Positions 53,052 through 64,000 of a stretch of 64,000 nucleotides of DNA are shown one piece after another; within the stretch, counting starts at the first letter, position 1, and every line of letters begins with the position of its first letter. This stretch comes from Blasia pusilla. Lineage: Eukaryota; Marchantiophyta; Marchantiopsida; Blasiales. The stretch covers positions 47,926,001 through 47,990,000 of the forward strand of contig CM114272.1 of NCBI GenBank assembly GCA_050084515.1, written 5' to 3'. The notes beneath the pieces were generated by a model. That model was not told where the DNA came from, did not search any database, and worked only from the letters and a program-made list of their open reading frames with translations. The position numbers and the translations under genes are program-made.

Positions 53052-56000
53052 TCAAAATTCGGAGTCACCCGTGGCTAAGCGCGTCAAGAATTCGGAGAGA
53101 TACTCGTATACAACAAACGTGATCGCGGCTGCAGGGGCTGCTTTCACGACCGACGGCAATGTGCCCTTGTAAAGACCCGCCATACCCTCTTCCTCCAAGA
53201 TTCTGGTGATTGCGTCCCACATACTTTTGTAAGCCCTTTCTTCTATTCGCGCGCCGTACCTTGGATGTCGTTGTAGACCTTCAATCTGTGCGATATCATT
53301 ATCGTGCAGGAATCAGAGAATCGTCCGAAACCCAGCGATGGTCCCTCTATCGGACAGCTCTAATCAGAAGGAGTGCCACTGTTTCTGAGGAGATACTGGA
53401 AGGAAAAGAGGGTAAATCCGACGGGACCAACGGACCTGAAATCGTTTCTTCACCACATCCAGAGGATGACAACAGACTTTCGCGAATGTGCCAGCGCCCA
53501 GTCCACATACGAAGTGTTCCATTCTTGATAGTTTCTCTCCGTTCCCTTCTTTACGTTCCGTCCTTGCATTCCAGACCTGCTCATCGGTCCACACCGCCCA
53601 TGAGAATGTGACTCCATTGATTTACAACGTGCATTTCACAGCCAGAGAATTTTGATTTCCCGGTTCGACCGTGAGGAAAGACTCAGCGATCCACAGCCAA
53701 AACGTCATAATCCGGCGATGAAGCATTCGAATGGCACCTTTCCTGGAAGCAACAGTGAAAATGGCCAAAAGACCGAATCAACGAGTCTGAAATCAGCGCG
53801 GTGGAGTTGATCACTTACACGAGTCCAGCGCTTTAATTGATCATATGAGCCAAACTGCAGACCGGCATATGGAACGATTTCGACAAGGGAAGGTGTGAGA
53901 CCGGCGTACAGCCCCGTGAGACCCCTACTCTGAACGATTTCCAAAAATGCGGACCGCATTGTTTGGTATACCTGCGCGCATCGAGGCGGATGAAGAGAAG
54001 AGGCCAGTGAGTACGATTTCTCATTCGCAGTTAGAGAGGTGGACTGATAGTTATGGATGGATACAATGCTCATGATGAGAATCACACCAATAAGCGAATA
54101 AACGTGTACCCTTTTCTCTTATGTGCGCAGAAGACACTACAAGAACGTGTAGGGGCGCGCTCGACTCTACCTTCGGCTCCCCTTGAGAGGCCATGATAGT
54201 GCGAACTAAATCAAATGGGTAAGATCCGATTGTTGCAACCGTCCCAGCCACAGCTCCGCTGATATAGGCCATGCTTGGACTCAGACGTCCCGGTTGATCT
54301 GAAAATTCAGGTCCAACTTACTGTCAGAATTCACAATAATTCTGCGTAAGTTGCCTCTGTCCTCCAACCTACAAATGTGAATCACTGCACTTGAGGAGAG
54401 CTCGAGTATGAAATGGAAGCCTAGGGGAAAATTCTTCCTAAGGTATTCGATGATCCTTATGAGCAGAGCAGATTTATCTCTGAAGATGGAAATACAACCA
54501 AATCAAGCAGTTCCTCCTAGTGCTACTGCTGACGAAGAACAACCTCTATATTCTTACTTCAATTATCCCATCATAATTTAAGTAAGAATAGCAGGCCTGA
54601 TAGGCAAGTGAAGACATTCAGGTCGAAATTAAAACCTCATCAGAATGGAGAAAAGCTTCAAATCTTGCTAAAAGCCTGGTGGAGTTGCAGACCTCCATTC
54701 GTTAAGCCAGCTAAGGACTTGAACTTCTGCAGAACGACAAATTGAATGGCTGTGTACGGCATCACCAAACACAGCGCTGGCACATTGCCCCTCCACAAGC
54801 CCTGCAGGCAAATACATCATATAAACAGGAAAGACGTGGTCAACAACACCGATCTCTTCATCGAGGAATTATCCTAGTTGACATATGCTCCAATTCGGAA
54901 TGCCTTTAAGTAATTGGCCTATGCTAACATATGCTCCGATTGCATTGCTTGGACGCTCAGGTACAATGCACCAGTCAAAGCTGAGACATCTTTCCACACA
55001 AATTTAACATACAGGAATTCCTTCTTCTCGAAGAATATCTCGAGTGGCCTGCAATATTCCAGTGTACTTCGACACTCCATGTGTGAGACCTATTCGACTG
55101 AGTCGGGTACTTGTTGGCTCAAGCTGGACCTGTCAATTTGTAACATGGTCAGAGATGAACTGCAGTTCCCATACTAGCTAGAGACACATCAAAAACACAT
55201 CAACACTTCAAAGGAGATCCTAACACAGATGAAGACAAATACAATTCAACTGAGTCGGGTACTTTTTTGACTCAAAGCTGGATCTGTCACTCTGTAACAT
55301 GGACAGAAATGATTTCACCTACCAGCTAGGTCCAGATACCAAAACTTCAATGGAGATCCTAAACAGCTAAAGATAAATGTTCAAACAGACCTTGCAGTGT
55401 GAGTACAGATCCTAATCCAAAGCATCTTCTTCCCCCCACTACCTCCCTTGTTCCAAAATCCTCTCAGGACTGGAAATCCCTTGTTCAGAAAATCTCAAGG
55501 CTGACTTTTAGACAACCTAAATTGATGCCCTAGCCAAACGCGATCCAACCTCGGCTCCGGCGTATTACACGTTTAGAGTAGAGCACGTTTTTAGTACCCA
55601 TCACCTGCGATGAAACTCGACTTTAAACCAGAAAGACCCATTAGGAAATTGAGGGGTCTTCATGTCTGTCAAGCAAGGATTTTGAGGCTAATCTGTTCTT
55701 ATAAATCTGGCCTTTCCACCGTGAGTGTGGAGCTTCCACTCAATCGGACCTGAACTTTCTTAGGTTTCTGAAAAGCAGGACTTGCAAGTGCTTCTTCCCT
55801 TAGTTTCGGATAGTAATCGACGTAGAGCTACTTTTATTACTAGGAGCTACGAAATGCCTATTTGCGCGGAATGCAAATCGTCGTTCCAAAAGGTTCATGT
55901 CTAGGCTGGAATATGATGAACATCTTTGATCTTCTGTAATGCTACTTGCACTCTCTGCAGATGCAAGTCCTTTCCCTCCTGAGAGGCATATGGAGCCTAG

Positions 56001-57335
56001 GATCTCGATTCCGCAAGCAAAGAATGACGCTTCAAACAGTCAGACAAGGGAGAAGTGAGAAACCACGAGAGAGGGTGCTGAAGTGTTTCCTCTAAACAAT
56101 TCCACGTTCGCTGGTACCGCGAATGGCTGACTGGCAAGTAGTATCGTGATCCAGAAGTGTGCAGACGATTCTGGTCGCAGAGATTGACCTTCGGACCTCA
56201 TAGAGAGTCCGGAAATCGTATAGCTGTGCTATCACCTCATCTCATTAGCCTCGTCAGGGAGAGAGAGAGAGAATCGTCATTTTAAGGTCATCTTGGAAGT
56301 CGGAAACAGGAGTAAGCCGCGAGGCACACAAAACCCTGGAAGCAGAGATCCGAGAATTGGCGCACCATTCAAGTATTTCAGCCGACCGACTTCCAGGAAT
56401 GAGGGAAAGATCTGCCTGGCACACATTAAAGAGGCAGGATTCAAGGTTGCCTTAGGGAAAAATCCGCAGGACGTTATCTACTCACACATTGGAATTTCAT
56501 GGGAGCGCAGAGGGTAGCGAAGTGGCTAGGGATACCAGCTCGCAAGTCTATGAAGTCTCTGTATTGCTATGTCCGAAGTGCTCAAGGAGTCGACGGTGCA
56601 GTCTTGCACATCATAAGCCGCACGAAGTTCGAACTCAGGGAAAAGTCACTTGTTAGCAGATTGCTAAGCAAAAGCGCTCATGGAGAGAAGGTTGAAAGAC
56701 CTGAAGCCAAAAGCGGAAAGCCCAGGACTCTGGAGCATTGATTACTGCGTGCTGATGGTCATCTTCAAACACCCTTAATCGGTTTATTGTTGAACGGGAA
56801 CGAGGACATGGAGATGAGGTATCAACATCTCTTGCTCTCTCTCCACTCACTAATCTACTTCTGTACATTTTCCCGTCCGCTCTAAATGTAAGGCCGACGA
56901 CGAATTTCCAGTCTCCCGTATCATACCGCCTTTGCTTGAATTGCCTCTCATCTAGCTTCCGCATGGCCGACTCACCGACCGGCTTGCAGTCCAGTCGGAG
57001 AAACAGGCTTATCGGAAGGGATTGAAGAATTCACAATCCTGGTGGTCACAACTGGAACGACAGCAGAATCTGAAGTTCGTAGGAGGGATTTCTGGCATTC
57101 GTACGAGCCCTGTGGGTTGCACACGGTGCACGTCCGCCAAAGATGACATGACAAAAGGAAAACCAACCCCGCACTCTCAAGAGAGACGAATCCATAACTC
57201 CCCACCGAAACCGACCTGGAAGCGGATCTTGATGACGTCCAACGGCGACACCACAGTGCGCGAAACCCCTCCAGCCACGGCCCCCGCAGTTGCATCCACT
57301 GCCGCCCTCTCCAGCCCACCGTCTTCGATCTTCAT
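53052..57335 (-). CDS. TPC: Mitochondrial thiamine diphosphate carrier
   Basis: Seven exons join in frame: 57335-57216, 55129-55013, 54801-54693, 54298-54171, 53971-53819, 53576-53436 and 53285-53052 (TGA), 333 residues. Introns are GT-AG, with intron 1 of 2086 bp and the others 150-394 bp. All three mitochondrial-carrier signatures are present: [11 protein letters not shown] (exon 1), YPFDLVRTI (exon 4) and [11 protein letters not shown] (exon 6). The second-half motifs [30 protein letters not shown] and [18 protein letters not shown] are also present. Length and exon layout agree with plant thiamine diphosphate carriers. The family sits in the inner mitochondrial membrane with six helices in three repeats and imports thiamine diphosphate for pyruvate, 2-oxoglutarate and branched-chain dehydrogenases. 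The start is the only ATG in exon 1 before [15 protein letters not shown]. The acceptor of exon 6 has a poor pyrimidine tract, so that edge is less sure. No damage is seen. Confidence 0.93.
55242..55385 (-). pseudogene. Decayed partial duplicate of carrier exon 2 in intron 1
   Basis: The block 55090-55241 (first part of exon 2 with its acceptor and the neighbouring intron) is repeated at 55242-55385. The copy keeps gactgagtcgggtact and the gtgacag acceptor-like site at about 55284. It reads into TGA after three codons (I-Q-L-stop) and lacks the rest of the exon, so it cannot replace exon 2. Confidence 0.8.
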
Positions 57336-57405
57336 CCTCCTACAACAGCAGAATTCCCGAATTCACATTCCACCGCAGCTGACTCATGGCAGCGCACATC
57401 TTCTT

Positions 57406-57461
57406 CCTCTCCTCTCCTCTCCTCTCCTCTTCCTCCTCCTCCTCTTCTTCTTCTTCTTCTA
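57406..57461. repeat. (TCCTC)n and (TTC)n microsatellites
   Basis: Five cctct-type units, then tcc and ttc trinucleotide runs, about 70 bp upstream of the carrier ATG. They are CT-rich on the plus strand, hence GA-rich in the leader of the minus-strand gene. Confidence 0.9.
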
Positions 57462-57848
57462 GACAGCAACGCCACGACGGCGACTGTCTGCCATGTCCAT
57501 CAGCCCTGACCAACAACCAGACGTCCCCAATCGCGCTCCGGGCGCTTCATGTCATGTCCCGCACGCAAAAGACTCCATCTACCGCTGCGAGCGAGAAGAA
57601 CCTCCTACCGGTCGATCCGTGCAGCGGATCGACCCGACGCCATCGCCGCTGCCTCGCTCCCGCAGTTACTTCCACCACCCGACCAGCTGTTCGCGAGCGC
57701 TTCCCATTTCGGATTGCATTGCAACACCATAGCTCGGGTCCCGCCGATCACGCGCAGCTCTTTGTTGATTCGCCCACCTCCTCCTGTTGCTCTTCCTCCC
57801 GTGGAGCTCCAAGAGTCCCAGCCCCGGGAAGCCCTGCCGCGCTCGGGA

Positions 57849-58040
57849 ACCTTCACCTCCAGGAAACCGGGTCTGAAGCTCTTGGCCTCCGCCAACAGGA
57901 TCATCACCTGCAGGAACGGGGCCTTAAGCTCTTGGCCTCCGGAAACACGATCTTCACCTGCAGGAACAGGGCGTGACACTGTTTAGGCTCTTGGCTTGCG
58001 GAAACAGGATCTTCACCTGTAGGAGGAACAAGGCGTTCGG
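57849..58040 (+). repeat. Minisatellite, about four units of 50-59 bp
   Basis: Units share tcacctgcaggaac, then aagctcttggcctccggaaaca and ggatct. Related words (atcttcacctgcaggaa) return at 58845-59010, beyond an AT-rich insertion. Confidence 0.82.
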
Positions 58041-58504
58041 GCTGGATCCCACGGGCTCAACGTACTTGGAACCCAGGTGCGTTTGGATTCATTATATCCC
58101 AAACTTTTGGGCTTAGAAAAACCCTCCTAATTGGATTATGAAGTCAGATTTTAGGGAATAATGATAAACTTTTGGACAATGCTAAAATGAGTGTTGTATG
58201 CCTAATGGCGCCATCCCATGTATCTTACACGTCTCAATAATAAATCCTGTAGGCACAACAAGATAAAATACTGATAGAATTTGTACTATTAATAAAACAC
58301 ATGGGGTTATTATAAGTAGGAGGTAGAAAGGAAAATTCTATAGGAAATGAAGAATTGGAATTAATTTGTACCTTAAGTCTCCTGCATGTGAGTTTCTTTT
58401 CTTTTTGTTTAAATAATTTTGTGAGGTGCCCGCATAAGGGCCAGCTAATTAACAGAAAATTATTAGGTTAAGATACCGGTCACGCACGGACGTTCTTACT
58501 ACTA

Positions 58505-58805
58505 GGGCAAAATAGCGACAAGTTTTATTTACTACCTTCTTATTTGAATGGAAGAGGGAAATGATTTCATTAATTAAAATTAACTAATGACTTAGTTAGT
58601 GGGTGTTTTTTTTTCATGGGAAGAGTGGAGGGGGAAGAATTATTTAGGGGAGTGAAGTATTACTTCAATTAAAATTTTAGAGTGAAACTATTTTAAGAAT
58701 GAAATGTTCTTACTTCTTTAATATTTAAAAAAGAAGATCATATTTAAATTTTAAATAAAAATACGTTTTTAAACGATTCTCTTACGCCAGCACAGCATGC
58801 TACCT
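58505..58805 (+). mobile_element. Solo arm of the AT-rich foldback family
   Basis: The segment from gggcaaaatagcgac to agcatgctacctagtt follows the right arm of the element at 36793-38820. Shared stretches are ttcattaattaaaat, taactaat..tagttagtgg, gggaagaat and atttaggg. The left arm is absent. Confidence 0.6.
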
Positions 58806-58844
58806 AGTTAACCTTTAGGATAAGCTTAGCATGAAGGCAAACCA

Positions 58845-59010
58845 TAAACATCTCCACCTGGAATCTCCACGGCAGCAAAAAGAATCTCCACCTGCAGGAA
58901 AATGCTTCTCTAGCCGCAGTAGGGAGAGCAGAGAGTCTCTCTACGTGTTGCAAAGAGCATCTTCACATGCATTGAAGGAATCTTCACACGCAGGAAAAGC
59001 ATCGTCACCT
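58845..59010 (+). repeat. Second part of the minisatellite
   Basis: Repeated atctccacctgcaggaaa and atcttcacatgca phrases, more diverged than at 57849-58040. Confidence 0.6.
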
Positions 59011-62000
59011 ATATGAGCAGAACCAGAGGCTACTGACTATGTGCTCCAGCGCGGGCCTGAGAATCTTCGCCTCCAAGAGAATCTTACCTCTGTCCTCTAC
59101 TGTAGTGGAGTACTCTCGGTCGGTAGCTTCTTTCAGTTTGTAACCTTTAGCCTCTCGGCGTTACGTGACGGGACAATTTTCAAACGATTTTCTTTTCCTT
59201 TCATTTTTAAATGCATTATAAATAAGCAAGAAGTTATTGTAAGGGTCGGGGCTATTGTCTCCAGGCTACCGGGAGAAATAAATAATACAATTAAAATAAT
59301 TCTTAAATAAAGGATGAGTTTCAACCAATAATGTTCCCTTCAATAGAGGAAACATTTTTGGTTGAAATGCAGGATAAGGGTGTCATATGGGCAAACTCTA
59401 TATGGATCACTTGGAATATAATCTTATGCAACCAAAGGTCACTAATGTATAGGGATATAGATGCAATATGTGGCTAAAGCATAGCTTCACATTTAGGGTT
59501 CCTATTGACTCCAAGTCCAAGTGCGGGAGGAATCAAGAGATGCCAATGCACTCGGGCATTTGAATGATAAATTCTTCTCGGGAATAAAAGGAGATGGGAG
59601 GACCCATAAAATATACAAGAGGGGCATAATTAGTTTTCTTGACTAAATTTTTTCCATTTGCAACTTTTTACCATTGGTTTCTTGATTTTGTGTTTTTTTC
59701 TCTTCCTTGTTTTTCTTGGTGTGTTCCCACCTACCATTGACTCAGGCCTAGATTGTTTGAGTCATCAAAAAATCTTCTCATACATTTAAAAAACTTCCCT
59801 TTTGTGAATTACTATTGACACTCCATTCATACTTGGCCTTGTACTCCAACATAAGAAAGAGGGAACGTCACTTTCCCTACTTGCTTCATCCGATTATTAT
59901 TAACTCCTTACATCAGATGACTTCTTATAGTCCTTTTTCTTATGTATACTATTATTTGAGGAGCACTTCTCAAATGGCGACACGGAAGCATTTTTGACAC
60001 CTTCAAATGGCGACACATGACGGGCCATACATATGTAAGGAACCGTGGGATGCACAATCCCTAACTAATATCACAAAAAAAGAGAACAAAAGAAAGTAGA
60101 ATCAATTTTGCCTTAGCAACCTTGCCTTCTATATATTTATTAAAAAATTACTTTCGCTTTACTGTGTATTAAAGTTGAGCTTCTCTCTAGTTTTTTTTTT
60201 AATCTTTTGATGCTAGATATACATGTTTAAGTTGTGTTGCACTCAATTTCTGCAAATGACCAAAATTGGACTCAATTAATTGATCTTTCTTCTAAGAGGT
60301 ATCTCTAAATGGCTATTCTCATTTTTTGTTATTTTCCACCAAATATATTTTCCTCCTATTTTCATCATAAGGATATCTATAAATTATAATAAATCCATCA
60401 AAGAAATGCTAGCAAATTCATTAAGGAAACTTAGGTCAATAGCAATGGCATGACAAAGATTGAACAGCCAAACGCACTCCGTTAGTTTCTTTCGATTTTA
60501 TTTTTATGGCACCTATTAGACTTGAATTTGCTTTAGCTCCCTTCAAGTGTTGTCATGGTTTTAGAGAGGTCGGCAAGATTACACCAAGGCCTAGAAGGGT
60601 CCTTTGTAGTCCCCGATTTAGGATTTCATCGTGACCTCCTACTTTGGAGGTGACCCATGTGTATAAGTCATCCTTTCCTTATATGAATGATACTTATTTG
60701 AGGTCTTGCTATTTCCTATGTATATTTTGGCATGTTTACCTATGAGGCCAAGTCATGATATATCATTTCATTATGGAGAATGTCCTATTTTGTGAGACTT
60801 ACCCGCATGTATTTATACTTATTTCCTTTAGAGAGGACCTTGTGTTATTGTGTGTCTATGTGATTTATTACATTTTGTACTCTAGGTACTTTATAATATA
60901 CTTCAGATGAGTAACATGTGCACACAAGCTACCACGGAATCTCCATGACGGGTTATACTCCTAATGAAGCTTACAATGGAGCTTATCTTTTAGATATCAA
61001 ACCCAAATGTGGGATCTGTGAAGTATCCCAACTGTGTTGATGTATTGAGTCTCGATTCTCTTCAGTTAAGAGAGGACTATGACTAAGATTACGATCACAC
61101 CATTATCTTTGTTATATATTGATTCACATCTCTTTGTTGTTAGCATAGTGTGAATGTATCTAAACCACATTGGAAGTTAACCTTTTGCTAGAACATTGGA
61201 AGGTATTTCACGTCACAACATTCAAAGTCAAAGATTGGGTAGTCATAGTTATTTCTCAAAAATAGATTTCTATGTTAAATATGAAGCACCATGCATATGG
61301 TTTTGAGAAATTCCAAATCAATTTCAAGTGCACTGCAAAATTGGATGTGCCTCATGCTTTTGAGCCCCCAAGCTTCTGAAATCTGATCATATTGAAATAT
61401 ATGGAGCAGAAAAATTAGTGAGATCCAAATGAGATTTAAGCCTTGAAGAAATCTCTTAAAATGCAACAAATTTTAGAGAAATTGAAACAGGGGAGGCTCT
61501 TGAATATCCTCTGAATTGCTCAAGTAAAAGAGAAATTGAGATCAATCTTCAAGGTGAAGATACTTGAAAGAAATATGGTCAAGAAATGATGAAGAATTGT
61601 GGCTTTATTGAGTGGGAAAAATCACGAAATACGTGGACAGTTCGTCGTATAATTTTGGCCGTACTTTGCTGATGCTTCGTGGGATTGAGTGAGAGAACAT
61701 TGATAGTTAGAAAAAAGGATAATAAATAAAAGGGAAAAACTATTTCTAGGAAAAGTTCAAGTTATGGGGGGAAGAGTTTTGGGAGTTTGAGCTCAAAACG
61801 AGAGTCAAGTAGTCAAGTGGAGCATTGAACATAGATAGTATGAACAAGATTACCAAAATATGCCCTTTGCCACAAAGATTCTCCAAAGGTATTGAGTTGA
61901 CACTACAATATGGTGTCATAGTGGCAATCGGTGCGTACGAAGTTATTATGAAGAGCTAGAGGTGACCTGACATGCAATTCTAAGATAGACCACTAGTGCC

Positions 62001-63642
62001 TAATTGTATCTTTTTTTTTATGTATTGAAATTGAGTAGGGATTTCCATTTTTCCACCTGTTGTGATTCTCTTCTATTGTAGTGGGGACGAGAGTTATTTC
62101 ATACGCATATTTTTGTTAATGATCAAAATGATAAGTTCCTCAAAATGACATCAAATGAGTCCAAAACATGGGGTAGCTTGCACATTTAGATTACTCTCCT
62201 CCTCCTCCTTCTCCTTCCAAGACCATGCCCGAACTTCTTAGATACTTTCCACTCCAATCTAAAAGACTTGATAATTTGTTTCATGACTCAAAATAAATGC
62301 TAGGAGTAATGTGCAGATTTGAGATATTAGAATGGAGGCGTTGTTGAAAATATCGTGAATGTGAGTCGCAAGCATAACAAAAGTCTTGGGGCTTTCTTGC
62401 ACCATCACTAGGCCAAGTATATCTAATGGACAATTAGATTTCTGCTTCCTCATTGGATTTTTGGTCATGACTTAAAATCATGAAGTGAATGGTATATACG
62501 TATAAAACGTGGATCATGGTTGCACAAAAATGGACAAGTCCTTCCTTAGGACGTACATGGACAGACAAGTCTAGACATCCCCACGGACATGGATTCCAAG
62601 AGGTGGGACCCATACTTTTAGTCCATTTTGGAAGGCAAGGCAAGGATGAGAGGAGTAATGAGGGAGGAGGGAGTAGAGGTGGAGAGAGGAAGAAATGGGG
62701 GAGTATGGAACACGAAGGCAAGTAAGGGTAATAAGAAAGGAGGAAAATGTGGGACCCATATGGATAAGTCCTTCCATAGGACGGACATAACTCCAGGGAC
62801 ATGGACATGTCCACGAACACGGACTTTGTCCACATGCAACCTTGATGTGGATACATGAAGTTATTGTGCACAATTAGATCAACATATCAAAGACTATGTT
62901 GAGGCCAAACGTAGACCATGATGAGTATTGGAATTTTAGACATGTTGGTTTTCTAATCCTGGAATCCACCAACATGATCCTCCTCGACTTCCCATATGCA
63001 AACACATCTAAATGATGCATCTACATTTGTATTATGCATCCCTTCGTAGCCGTATATTGGATTTGACCACAAGACCCTGTGGTGATTATAAGTTGGGAAG
63101 GTTGCATGGTGAGTTCAATTCCCACAAGAATCTTCTCAATGTTGGTTTTTCTCCTCCTCGACTTCCCATATGCAAACACATCTAAGAGGGTTGATTTTGA
63201 GTTTGTGAATATGAGATAATTATGAGTTACATACATAGAGATATGAATATTATACCATGGGAGACTATGTTTTGACAAGACACACGTCTACATTACCATG
63301 GAAGAGTGCCTCTTGATCTTCGGACACCTCTCCTTCTAACACTCAATGTTTCCAACCAATCTGACTATGATATGTGTCTTTAAATAACTTTGGGTCGATT
63401 TGGGAAGTCCTATAAATTACGGAATCAAATGATCAACTTCAATACGTTAGTAGTAATTTAAATTACCCATCATTAGCCCATGCATAACGCGGGCATCCAC
63501 GAGTTTTATTTTATAAGGAGTACACAATTGGAAAAGCCAAGACAAATGAAATTTCATAAGAATAACAAAACCTCATAAATCACAAGTCTCCAATCCTACA
63601 CCATGACATTTGACCCCTTCACGGTGGAAACTTTTGTTTGCC
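59011..63642. other. AT-rich gene-free stretch
   Basis: Short frames only. Two weak direct repeats are visible: gtgggacccata with taagtccttcc..taggacg (62520-62600 and 62740-62800), and a 34-bp phrase around cctcgacttcccatatgcaa at about 62974-63011 and 63150-63184. Confidence 0.45.
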
Positions 63643-63771
63643 GGTTAGATTTGCATCAAAAATTGTGAAGGTCGCTCTTTTCAAAAGGCCCTAAAACTAA
63701 TAAAAGGTTAGATTTGCACAAAAAAAAATGTAAACGTTACTCTTTTCAAAAGGCCCTAAAACTAATAAAAG
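63643..63771 (+). repeat. 65-bp tandem duplication
   Basis: gttagatttgca..cttttcaaaaggccctaaaactaataaaag occurs twice head to tail (63643-63706, 63707-63771) with few differences. Confidence 0.88.
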
Positions 63772-64000
63772 GCTTCATGCCTGCTGGGATTAGTAACAAA
63801 GGAGACATAAACTTGAAGGCATGCATCTACTGGTTGACTCTTAGGTATCCATGTGATGCACAAAAGGGGCTAATAATTGATAATCTACATTATGATCAAA
63901 GAGTGCCTTCTTGATTTTCAAACACCTATATGCTTGACATGTGGCAATTAGACAACAAGAAAATAATTTTCACACTACGACCAACCTTTTTTTTTGGAAT

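Noticed and set aside
57386-57976. 196-residue plus-strand frame opposite the carrier promoter
   Set aside because: It starts in a (TCC)/(TTC) repeat, has Ser-run content and runs into a minisatellite; all three frames are open there because the region is C-rich.
58465-58505. Helitron 3' end (cacgcacggacgttcttactactag)
   Set aside because: The stem is incomplete, the base after CTAG is G rather than T, and no 5' end was found; noted only as a hint.
63476-63505. Helitron-like 3' end (cataacgcgggcatccacgag)
   Set aside because: Terminal CGAG instead of CTRR and no 5' partner.

Overview
This is a window of a large, repeat-rich land-plant nuclear genome. The evidence is: Ty1/Copia and Ty3/Gypsy elements with plant-type features (an initiator-Met tRNA primer site in the Copia element), Helitron termini, very long (GA)n/(CT)n tracts, and two spliced plant genes with GT-AG introns. 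The exact lineage cannot be fixed from the sequence. The sparse gene density and the Gypsy family would fit a seedless plant such as a lycophyte, but that is only a guess. No rRNA, tRNA, CRISPR or bacterial-type operon is seen.

Layout. 1-1218 is AT-rich sequence without a gene. 1219-6996 is one nearly full-length but dead Copia element on the minus strand, with LTRs, primer site, polypurine tract and an internal tandem duplication of the reverse transcriptase. 7-15 kb is mostly gene-free AT-rich DNA with a (CT)59 tract, two CpG-rich blocks and small foldbacks. 15601-17259 is a non-autonomous Helitron with both ends visible; 17.6-18.9 kb is a decayed Helitron helicase on the minus strand. 19.9-34.0 kb is a nest of Gypsy elements of one family. 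An old minus-strand copy (19927-20175 and 32317-33960) is split by a plus-strand copy (20176-32316) that keeps gag and protease. That copy is itself split by a minus-strand copy (25074-31098) that keeps reverse transcriptase, RNase H and integrase; a solo LTR also sits in the gag-protease region. Both younger copies carry a PHD-finger-like C4HC3 module behind the integrase, the most unusual coding feature of the window. 34983-35121 is a (GA)n tract; 36.8-38.8 kb is a 2-kb AT-rich foldback; 38832-40603 is a second Helitron.

Two host genes can be reconstructed exon by exon. The first (41195-44514, plus) is an RPAP2/Rtr1-type RNA polymerase II CTD phosphatase of about 788 residues in five exons. 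The second (53052-57335, minus) is a mitochondrial thiamine diphosphate carrier of 333 residues in seven exons, with all three carrier signatures. Both appear intact. The stretch between them (44.5-53 kb) has coding-like base composition and several short tandem repeats but no gene I can defend. 57.4-59.0 kb holds short repeats and a minisatellite split by an AT-rich insertion. 59-64 kb is AT-rich and gene-free as far as I can see.

The two host genes are unrelated housekeeping functions (transcription and mitochondrial cofactor import). The rest is a record of layered transposition in which most in-frame stops look like C-to-T changes, as expected for methylated, silenced repeats.
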